Origin: Xanthobacteraceae bacterium
GTDB lineage: Bacteria; Pseudomonadota; Alphaproteobacteria; Rhizobiales; Xanthobacteraceae
Length of the DNA stretch: 5,112 nucleotides
Direction of reading: 5' to 3'
Assembly (NCBI GenBank): GCA_025929595.1
Contig: JAICQA010000212.1
Coordinates: forward strand, 1 to 5,112
Below the pieces are notes generated by a model that saw only the letters and a program-made list of their open reading frames with translations, did no database searches and was not told the DNA's origin. Position 1 is the stretch's first letter. Every line of letters begins with the position of its first letter. Of the stretch, positions 1 through 5,112 are shown one piece after another. The position numbers were made by a program, and so were the translations under genes.

Positions 1-299
1 ACCTTGCCGCTCGCATAATCGAGCGGGAAGGCCGACATGTCGAGCTGACCGTTGACCATCGCATTCCACTGGTCGTTGGGCTTGAACAACGAAGCTCCCG
101 GATAAATCTGGACTTCGAGGCCGACATTGGCGGCCTTCACTTCGCGGGCGATGATCTGCACCATTTCGTCGCGCGGGTCGCCCTTGCCGCCGGGAAACTG
201 ATGAGATGCGCGCAAGGTGACGTTCTGCGCGGCGGCAGCGCCGGCAAAGCTCAAAACTAGCGCGGCCGCAGCCACGCCACGAAACAACGATTTGCTCAT
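1..299 (-). CDS. dctP: TRAP transporter substrate-binding protein, DctP family (5' part only)
   Basis: The first 99 codons are present and the rest runs off the left edge. A typical family member has about 320-340 residues, so roughly two thirds is missing. Residues 1-24 form a signal peptide: MSKSLFRG, a hydrophobic Ala/Leu/Val stretch, then an AAAA-Q site at about 24/25. The mature start (VTLRASHQFPGG) and the later IYPGASLFKPNDQWNAMVNG segment with QLDMSA are the conserved first lobe of DctP-type periplasmic receptors. The start is firm: a strong GGGAGG lies six bases upstream. In the family this protein binds a carboxylate in the periplasm and delivers it to the DctQ/DctM membrane pair, expected just downstream beyond the edge. 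Its place directly after malonyl-CoA decarboxylase and MatB suggests malonate as ligand, as in the rhizobial MatPQM system. That ligand is inferred from context, because the arginine that usually contacts the carboxylate is not in the visible part. Confidence 0.9.
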   Translation of the reverse strand, partial: MSKSLFRGVAAAALVLSFAGAAAAQNVTLRASHQFPGGKGDPRDEMVQIIAREVKAANVGLEVQIYPGASLFKPNDQWNAMVNGQLDMSAFPLDYASGK

Positions 300-304
300 G
301 GATT

Positions 305-311
305 ACCTCCC
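305..311 (-). promoter_or_regulatory. Strong Shine-Dalgarno sequence of dctP
   Basis: On the minus strand GGGAGGT is followed by AATCC and then the ATG at 299. This is close to a perfect anti-16S match at good spacing and fixes the start codon. It is the only strong ribosome binding site in the window. Such a site fits a periplasmic receptor that is needed in excess over its membrane partners. Confidence 0.85.
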
Positions 312-326
312 TGGTGATAGGATACG

Positions 327-341
327 CCCCGTTGGCCGGGG
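327..341 (-). other. Small GC hairpin in the dctP leader
   Basis: CCCCG (327-331) and CGGGG (337-341) are perfect complements around a five-base loop, so the leader RNA upstream of the dctP ribosome binding site could fold here. The stem is only five pairs and no U-run follows on the minus strand, so it is not a convincing terminator. It could be an mRNA-stability element or chance in GC-rich DNA. Confidence 0.3.
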
Positions 342-351
342 TCATCGCTTG

Positions 352-364
352 GTATTCATAATAC
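352..364. repeat. Short inverted repeat GTATT-CAT-AATAC
   Basis: Arms GTATT (352-356) and AATAC (360-364) are exact reverse complements around three bases, covering the possible -10 box. It could be a small operator half or simply reflect the AT-rich promoter core. At five bases per arm, chance is not excluded. Confidence 0.35.
358..363 (-). promoter_or_regulatory. Possible -10 box of a dctP promoter
   Basis: The minus strand reads TATTAT here, one mismatch from TATAAT, in a short AT-rich patch inside otherwise GC-rich sequence, about 58 bases before the dctP start codon. The matching -35 is poor (TTTCCC at 380-385 with a 16-base spacer). If this is a promoter it may depend on a regulator, and the perfect palindrome at 368-383 sits exactly in its spacer and -35 region. 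The call rests on pattern only. Confidence 0.4.
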
Positions 365-367
365 GCG

Positions 368-383
368 TCCCAACCGGTTGGGA
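368..383. promoter_or_regulatory. Perfect 16-base palindrome, candidate operator before dctP
   Basis: The sequence TCCCAACCGGTTGGGA reads the same on both strands with no spacer and a central CG step. It lies between the matB stop codon (401) and the dctP start (299), and overlaps the spacer and -35 of the possible dctP promoter. A spacerless, CG-centred palindrome is the style of LacI-family operators. Known malonate operons are controlled by GntR-family proteins, so which family would bind here is open. As RNA it could also form a stem, but no U-run follows, so it is a poor terminator. No regulator gene is in the window. Confidence 0.55.
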
Positions 384-400
384 AAGCGAATTATTGGCGC

Positions 401-1924
401 TTACGCTGCACCGCGATCATAGATCTGCGCGTAGGTCTCGCGCAGGACGTTTTTCTGCACCTTGCCCATTGTGTTGCGCGGCAGTTCTTCAACAAAGAAC
501 ACGCGCTTCGGCTGCTTGAACTTGGCGAGCCGCTCGCTGAGCGCGGAAATAATGTCGGCTTCGGTCAGACTCGCGCCCCGTTCCCTGACGACGACTGCCG
601 TGACCCCCTCGCCGAAGTCGGGATGCGGCACGCCGATCACCGCGGACTCCTGCACGCCGTCGATCGCGTCGAGCTCCGTTTCGACTTCCTTCGGATAAAC
701 GTTGTAGCCACCCGTGATGACGAGGTCCTTCGCGCGCCCGACGATATGCACATAGCCGCGCTCGTCGATCTTGCTGACGTCACCTGTGATGAAGAAGCCG
801 TCCGCGCGAAACTCGGCCTTGGTTTTCTCCGGCATCCGCCAGTAGCCCGGAAATACATTCGGCCCGCGCACTTCCAGCACGCCCACTTCGCCCTGCGGCA
901 GCACGCGGCCGGTCTCGGGGTCGGCGACGCGTACTTCCACGCCCGGTAGCGGAAAGCCGACCGTGCCGGGGATGCGGTCCCCGTCATACGGATTCGAAGT
1001 GTTCATATTCGTCTCGGTCATGCCGTAGCGCTCCAGAATGGCATGACCGGTGCGTTCGGAGAACGCGCGATGCGTCTCGGCGAGCAACGGGGCGGAGCCC
1101 GAGGTGAAGAGCCGCATGTGCTTCGTCGCCTCGCGCGTCAGGCCGGGATGATCGAGCAACCGGACATAGAAGGTCGGTACCGCCATCACGCTGGTCGCCT
1201 TCGGCATCAGGCTCATGAACTGGTCCGCCTCGAAGCGCGGCAGAAAGATCATCGACGCGCCCGCGAGCAGGATCACGTCGCAGGCCACGAACAGGCCGTG
1301 GGTATGGAAGATCGGCAGCGCGTGCAGCAGCACGTCCTTTCCGCTGAAGCGCCAGCAATCCGTCAGAACTTCTGCATTTGAGCGCAGATTTTCATGCGTT
1401 AGCATGGCGCCCTTGGAGCGCCCGGTGGTGCCGGACGTGTAGAGAATGGCGGCAAGGTCGTCCGGACTCCGATCGACGACCGGCAGGACCGGCGCATTGG
1501 CCACCGCCTTCAGCAGCGTCCCGTCGCCATTGGTGCCGAGGCTTTCGACGATGTTTTTGCCGCGCGCCGCACAGAGCTTGCGCACGTCCTCAACGGTTTC
1601 CGGCCTGGCCACGACAAAGCTCGGCTGTGCGTCGCCGAAAAAGTAGTCGAGTTCGGCCAGCTGATACGCCGTGTTGAGCGGCAGGAAGACGGCGCCCGCG
1701 CGCACGCAGGCAAGATAGAGCGCCAGATTTTGCCAGGATTTCTCAACCTGCACGGCGACACGGTCGCCCGGCTGGACTCCGGCACGGATCAGATGTGAAG
1801 CCAGACGCGCGACAAGATCGAACGTCTCGCCGTAGGAAACGCGCGTTCCATCGGCGAGGTCGATGAGTGGGCGGCTGCGGTCGGGCGCATGACGCGCGAG
1901 CGCGTCAAAAAGGTGATTGCTCAT
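401..1924 (-). CDS. matB: Malonyl-CoA synthetase MatB (malonate--CoA ligase)
   Basis: A cytoplasmic acyl-adenylate-forming enzyme (ANL superfamily) that joins malonate, and in some homologues methylmalonate, to CoA using ATP through a malonyl-AMP intermediate. The 507 residues match the usual size of about 500. The ATP-binding loop YTSGTTGRSKG lies at 162-172, followed by MLTHENL. LPIFHTHGLF at 203-212 and ERYGMTETNMNTS at 298-310 are MatB-type substrate and adenylate motifs. YVHIVGRAKDLVITGGYNVYP (391-411) marks the hinge and the mobile C-terminal domain, and PRNTMGKVQK carries the catalytic lysine at 488. The start overlaps the decarboxylase stop in ATGA, and no Shine-Dalgarno sequence is visible, so translation is probably coupled to the upstream gene. 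The product malonyl-CoA is the substrate of that upstream enzyme. The family call is secure; preference for malonate over methylmalonate is inferred from the neighbours. Confidence 0.95.
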   Translation of the reverse strand: MSNHLFDALARHAPDRSRPLIDLADGTRVSYGETFDLVARLASHLIRAGVQPGDRVAVQVEKSWQNLALYLACVRAGAVFLPLNTAYQLAELDYFFGDAQPSFVVARPETVEDVRKLCAARGKNIVESLGTNGDGTLLKAVANAPVLPVVDRSPDDLAAILYTSGTTGRSKGAMLTHENLRSNAEVLTDCWRFSGKDVLLHALPIFHTHGLFVACDVILLAGASMIFLPRFEADQFMSLMPKATSVMAVPTFYVRLLDHPGLTREATKHMRLFTSGSAPLLAETHRAFSERTGHAILERYGMTETNMNTSNPYDGDRIPGTVGFPLPGVEVRVADPETGRVLPQGEVGVLEVRGPNVFPGYWRMPEKTKAEFRADGFFITGDVSKIDERGYVHIVGRAKDLVITGGYNVYPKEVETELDAIDGVQESAVIGVPHPDFGEGVTAVVVRERGASLTEADIISALSERLAKFKQPKRVFFVEELPRNTMGKVQKNVLRETYAQIYDRGAA

Positions 1925-3282
1925 GGCTGGGCTGCAAGCGCACGCGCTTTTTCGGGCCGCAGCATGCGCTTCACGCCGTTGCTCGCCACCACCTCGCCGG
2001 CTTCCGCATAGGCCTCGTGGTTCTTCTCGATGTCCGCCAGCACGTATTGATAGTTCACCATGGTGCCTGCCGATTGCGTGATGGCTTTCTCCGAAAGATC
2101 GGCCATCAGGTCAATGCGCTCGAGCCGCGCACCGTTGCCAAGGTGAAAGCGCGCCACAGGGTCGACGGGGCGATCATGCTTCGTTCGCGCGCTGAGAAAG
2201 TAGTAAGCCGCCAGCGAACCGAGGACGGCCCGCAACTCTTCGACCTTGCGCGGGTCGTTCTGCCAGCCCGCTGAATCGAGATGAGCGAGGGCCTCGCGGT
2301 CGCCAGGTTCGATTGCGGGTGAGTCGGTCGCACGCTCCGCGGCAAGCCAGCGCATGAAGCCCGGCACCGGCGAAAGCGTGACGAAGGTCGACAGATTCGG
2401 CAGTTCGCGCGAAATCTCCTCCACCACCTGCTTGATCAGGAAGCTGCCGAACGTGACGCCGGTCAGGCCGCGCTGGGTGTTGGAGATCGAATAGAAGGTG
2501 GCGGTCGTCGCTTCGCGCGGATCGAGCAGCGTGCGCTCGCGCGAAAGGATGGGCGCGATGGCGTCGGGAATTTCGCGCGTCAGCGCCACTTCGACGAAGA
2601 TCAGCGGCTCGTCGGTCATTGCCGGATGGAAGAACGCGTAGCAGCGCCGGTCGGGAGAATCGATGCGCGCGCGCAGGTCGTCCCAGTCGCTGATCTCGTG
2701 CACCGCTTCATAACGGATGATTTTTTCCAGCACGTTGGCCGGAGACGACCAGTCGATGCGACGCAGCACAAGAAAACCCCGATTGAACCAGGACGAAAGC
2801 AGATGCACGAAATCGTAGTCAACGCCGGCGAGGTCGGGCCGGAGCGGGAGCGAGTCGAGCAATTGCTCGCGCATGGCGACGAGCGCCGCCGTCGCCCCCG
2901 GGGCGAGATTGAGCCGCCGCACCAGTTCCTGCCGCCGGGGCTCCGCGGCCTCATGAACGGCAGACGCCGCCGCTTCCGTCGGCTCGCGCGCATAGTCCTC
3001 GCAGGCCGCGCGCAACGCCTCGCGGTCGGGCCCGAACACGTTCGAGAGCGCCTCGAAGAAACCCACGCGCTCGCCGGTCTTCAGGCGCTGGAAGTCGATC
3101 AGGATTTCGCGCGCGAGCGCCGTGCCGGAAGCTTCGCCGCGCCCAGACAGCAAGTCCTCGCAGCGTTCGATGAGTGTGGCCGTGCGCGCCTCGCCGCTCA
3201 CCCGTCGGTTGCGGCCCGCGAGCAGCGCCCGCCCGCGGTCGGCAATGGTTTGCAGCATGTCGCCGAAAAAGCTCGAGTTCAT
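1921..3282 (-). CDS. matA: Malonyl-CoA decarboxylase (MCD)
   Basis: Converts malonyl-CoA to acetyl-CoA and CO2, completing malonate breakdown after MatB. The 453 residues fit bacterial MCD: a helical N-terminal domain (about 1-150) and a GNAT-like catalytic domain (about 150-420). Recognisable segments are FVHLLSSWFNRGFLVLRRIDW (158-178), CYAFFHPAMTDEPLIFVEVAL (214-234), FYSISNTQRGLTGV (263-276) with the catalytic-serine region, LSPVPGFMRWL (303-313), and ARFHLGNGARL (377-387) with the probable catalytic histidine 380. The ATG at 3282 is the only possible start on this side: an in-frame stop lies at 3328-3330 and no ATG, GTG or TTG falls between. The only AGGA touches the ATG, too close to act as a normal ribosome binding site, so initiation may be weak or may use Met9. 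No organelle-type targeting sequence is present. It overlaps matB by four bases. Confidence 0.95.
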   Translation of the reverse strand: MNSSFFGDMLQTIADRGRALLAGRNRRVSGEARTATLIERCEDLLSGRGEASGTALAREILIDFQRLKTGERVGFFEALSNVFGPDREALRAACEDYAREPTEAAASAVHEAAEPRRQELVRRLNLAPGATAALVAMREQLLDSLPLRPDLAGVDYDFVHLLSSWFNRGFLVLRRIDWSSPANVLEKIIRYEAVHEISDWDDLRARIDSPDRRCYAFFHPAMTDEPLIFVEVALTREIPDAIAPILSRERTLLDPREATTATFYSISNTQRGLTGVTFGSFLIKQVVEEISRELPNLSTFVTLSPVPGFMRWLAAERATDSPAIEPGDREALAHLDSAGWQNDPRKVEELRAVLGSLAAYYFLSARTKHDRPVDPVARFHLGNGARLERIDLMADLSEKAITQSAGTMVNYQYVLADIEKNHEAYAEAGEVVASNGVKRMLRPEKARALAAQP

Positions 3283-3355
3283 TCCTGACGCCCATAGCCC
3301 GAGGAAGCCGCAAGGTCGCGGCCGAGCTTAAGTCGCAGGCAGAAAGGTAGTTCCC
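3283..3355 (-). other. Spacer between metal permease and malonyl-CoA decarboxylase, no clear terminator or promoter
   Basis: This 73-base stretch separates the last visible metal-transport gene from the malonate genes. The only foldable element is a five-pair stem, GCCGC (3307-3311) with GCGGC (3318-3322) around six bases, with no U-run after it. I see no good -35/-10 pair. Either transcripts read through from the metal genes or the malonate promoter is not of the standard type. Confidence 0.5.
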
Positions 3356-4288
3356 TCAGGCGTGTGCGGCAACCTTGCGCGGCGCATGGCGCAGCCGCCA
3401 TGCAATGGCGGCAAGGCCGAGCAGGACGCCCGCGAAGGTGGCGATCATGCCTGCGGCACTGAGCGAGTTCGGCGAGCCGAATACGGCCGGCCCGAAGGCC
3501 GCTGCTGCATAACCAAGAACCGCCGCCGTTCCCGCCAGCACGAGGGTGACGGTGAGTTGCGAGCCGTAGCGGTTGGTGAGAAGCCGCGCCGCCGCCGCCG
3601 GGCAGACGATCATCGCAACGACGAGGATCGATCCCACCGCCTCGAAGGAGACGACCGTCGCGACCGCCGCGGCCAATGTGACGCCGAAGCGGAAGATATT
3701 GGCCGGAATGCCGAGCGCGCTCGCAAGTTCCGGGTCGAAGGTCGAAATCTGGATTTCCTTCCAGAACCACGCCGCGAGTCCTGCAAGGATTGCGAGCGTG
3801 ACTGCGAGCGTCACCAGTTCGCGCGGCAATTGCGCGAGTGCCGCGGGATCAATCAATGATTCCGGCCCCGTCGCCACGAGCCAGAGCACCGTTTCAAGCT
3901 GACCGTACAGCACGCAGTCCGGATCGAGATCGACGCGATGCGCCGCACCCTGCTCGAGCATCACGACGCCGAGCGCAAACATGACGGTGAAGACGACGCC
4001 GAGCGCCGCCCCCGGTTCGACGCGGCCGTAGCGCCGCACGAAATGCACGAGCGTAGCGGCAAGGATTGCCGCGGCCGCCGCGCCAAGGATCATGGGCAAC
4101 GCGGCGCGCGTGCCGCTCAGCAAGAAGCCGACAACGATGCCCGGCAGCACGGCATGCGAGAGCGCGTCGCCGAGCAGCGCCTCGCGCCGCAAGACGAGGA
4201 AATTTCCTGCAAGCGCGCACACAAGCGTTGCGAACAGCGCCGTAAGACCGGCGGGCAGATCGATTTGCAGGAAGGTCGTGAAGCTCAT
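3356..4288 (-). CDS. Metal ABC transporter permease, ABC-3 family (TroD/MntB/ZnuB-like)
   Basis: An inner-membrane subunit of a divalent-metal importer. The 310 residues contain about eight hydrophobic segments, roughly at 11-33, 43-58, 62-82, 94-112, 157-176, 200-235 (two) and 245-297 (two). Family signatures are VLRREALLGDALSHAVLPG (32-50), FDPELASALGIP (184-195) and FEAVGSILVVAMIVCPAAAARLL (215-237). The acidic loop RVDLDPDCVLYGQLE (118-132) is of the kind seen in TroC/TroD-type Mn/Zn/Fe permeases; its aspartates and cysteine could touch metal, which is inference. The start overlaps the stop of the upstream permease in ATGA, so the two are probably co-translated and pair as a heterodimer. 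The ATPase and binding protein are not in the window. Sequence alone does not choose between Mn, Zn and Fe. A 73-base gap separates it from the malonate genes. Confidence 0.9.
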   Translation of the reverse strand: MSFTTFLQIDLPAGLTALFATLVCALAGNFLVLRREALLGDALSHAVLPGIVVGFLLSGTRAALPMILGAAAAAILAATLVHFVRRYGRVEPGAALGVVFTVMFALGVVMLEQGAAHRVDLDPDCVLYGQLETVLWLVATGPESLIDPAALAQLPRELVTLAVTLAILAGLAAWFWKEIQISTFDPELASALGIPANIFRFGVTLAAAVATVVSFEAVGSILVVAMIVCPAAAARLLTNRYGSQLTVTLVLAGTAAVLGYAAAAFGPAVFGSPNSLSAAGMIATFAGVLLGLAAIAWRLRHAPRKVAAHA

Positions 4289-5112
4289 GCCGTCCGCCCT
4301 TCGATTTCGTCCAAAAGGTCGCGCGGCAGAACGGCGTGTGCGGCGTCAACGCCAAATCGTGCGTTTACCGGTACTGCCTCGGGACGCCGTGTGATCGCGG
4401 CGAGCCAGAGCGAAAGATTGCGCGCCGCCGCAGGCGCCTCGTGCAACGCGCGTGCGGTCGCTTGTCCGCTCGCGTCCGACAAGCCAGTGGCACGCAGATA
4501 AAGACGCAGCCAGGGATCGGCATGCGGAGCCGTCTCGCCCGCGGTGATCCGCGCGAGCCAGCGGACGCGCCCGAGCTCCAGCCGGAAACGCAACGCCGAG
4601 AGCGCGACCCCGATCACGCCGCGGCGCGGCGCGAACAGCAGCCCAGTGATCGCAAACACGCCTGCCGCCAGCACGATCGCGGCACCCGTCGGCATATCCG
4701 AAAGCGCGTAGGACGCCGCCGCGCCCACGTAGGCACTGAGCGCGCCGAAGATGCCGGCGAGCAACGCGACCGTGCGGACGTCGTTCGACCAGAAGCGCGC
4801 CGCGACCGGCGGCACGACGAGGAGCGCCACGATCATCACGAGACCGACGGTCTGCAAGCCGATCACCGTCACGGCAACGCCAAGCCCCGCCATCGCGAGA
4901 TCGATACGCGCGACCGGCCAGCCGAGACCGGCGGCAAAGTCGCGATCGAAGGCGATCAGGCGAAACTCCTTGAAGAAGTACAAGACGACGGCCAGCGCGA
5001 AGGCCGCAAGGACTGCGATCGTGATCGCCTCGGAGCGCGCCATCGCGGCCGCTTGCCCCAAGAGGAAATGATGCAGGCCCGCCTGGCCTGCGAGCGGCAG
5101 GTTCTGCACGTA
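4285..5112 (-). CDS. Metal ABC transporter permease, TroC-like, with C-terminal soluble extension (N-terminus missing)
   Basis: The frame is open to the right edge (275 codons visible), so the true start lies outside. By the family pattern about 140-150 residues are missing, giving a protein near 420. Counting from the edge, AGLHHFLLGQAAAM (11-24), FFKEFRLIAFDRDFAAGLGWP (46-66) and GLQTVGLVMIVALLVVPPVAA (85-105) are ABC-3 permease signatures, with hydrophobic segments at about 29-47, 70-102 (two), 112-133 and 142-160. Residues 161-275 are soluble and mostly cytoplasmic. Longer TroC/MntC-type permeases carry a DtxR-like winged helix and metal-binding domain here. This tail keeps only its outline, for example ARNLSLWLAAITRRP (230-244) and FGVDAAHAVLPRDLLDEIE (253-271), with most metal ligands apparently lost. 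It overlaps the second permease by four bases. Transported metal is Mn, Zn or Fe, undecided. Confidence 0.88.
   Translation of the reverse strand, partial: YVQNLPLAGQAGLHHFLLGQAAAMARSEAITIAVLAAFALAVVLYFFKEFRLIAFDRDFAAGLGWPVARIDLAMAGLGVAVTVIGLQTVGLVMIVALLVVPPVAARFWSNDVRTVALLAGIFGALSAYVGAAASYALSDMPTGAAIVLAAGVFAITGLLFAPRRGVIGVALSALRFRLELGRVRWLARITAGETAPHADPWLRLYLRATGLSDASGQATARALHEAPAAARNLSLWLAAITRRPEAVPVNARFGVDAAHAVLPRDLLDEIEGRTA

Noticed and set aside
319..324. Alternative -10 box TATCCT close to dctP
   Set aside because: It has a poor match, no -35 at the right distance, and would leave a leader barely covering the ribosome binding site. The TATTAT at 358-363 is better.
368..383. Intrinsic terminator after matB
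   Set aside because: The palindrome could form a stem in RNA, but it leaves almost no loop, and the following minus-strand bases are CGCGTATTATG, without a U-run. An operator role fits better.
2626..3288. Open frame of 220 codons on the plus strand
   Set aside because: It lies entirely opposite the malonyl-CoA decarboxylase gene. Its protein is rich in Arg, Glu, His and Ala, with no recognisable domain, as expected from the antisense of a GC-rich coding strand.
3307..3322. Terminator hairpin after the metal permease gene
   Set aside because: The stem has only five pairs and no U-run follows, which is common by chance at this GC content.
3938..4501. Open frame of 187 codons on the plus strand
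   Set aside because: It is antisense to both metal permease genes, has a low-complexity Arg/Ala/Glu composition, and no ribosome binding site or motif that would compete with the clear permease signatures.

Overview
This window looks like a GC-rich alphaproteobacterial chromosome, probably Hyphomicrobiales near Rhodopseudomonas, Bradyrhizobium or Pseudolabrys. The basis is base composition, strong G/C in third codon positions, and the malonate gene set (malonyl-CoA decarboxylase, MatB and a TRAP binding protein in a row) known from rhizobia and relatives. I could not run a search, so the placement is an inference. All five genes lie on the minus strand, so transcription runs from high to low coordinates. 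No RNA gene, mobile element, CRISPR array or long repeat is visible, and no gap between genes exceeds about 100 bases.

Right part (5112 down to 3356): two ABC-3 family (TroC/TroD, ZnuB, MntB-like) membrane permeases for a divalent metal such as Mn, Zn or Fe, joined by a 4-base ATGA overlap. The upstream one has lost its N-terminal half to the window edge. It carries a C-terminal soluble extension whose end resembles a worn-down DtxR-type metal-sensing/dimerisation domain. The ATPase and periplasmic metal-binding protein are expected beyond the right edge. A 73-base spacer with no convincing terminator follows.

Middle part (3282 down to 401): malonyl-CoA decarboxylase (matA) and malonyl-CoA synthetase (matB), again joined by an ATGA overlap. 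MatB activates malonate with ATP and CoA to malonyl-CoA. The decarboxylase then releases CO2 and leaves acetyl-CoA for central metabolism.

Left part (400 down to 1): a 101-base intergenic region with a perfect 16-base palindrome, a smaller inverted repeat over a possible -10 box, a small hairpin and a very good Shine-Dalgarno sequence. After it come the first 99 codons of a secreted TRAP-transporter binding protein (DctP family), which probably captures malonate or a related dicarboxylate. Its membrane partners DctQ and DctM would be beyond the left edge. Together the left and middle genes form an import, activation and decarboxylation route for malonate. Nothing here is clearly a new system. 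The most interesting items are the palindromic control region before dctP and the degenerate regulator-like tail on the metal permease.
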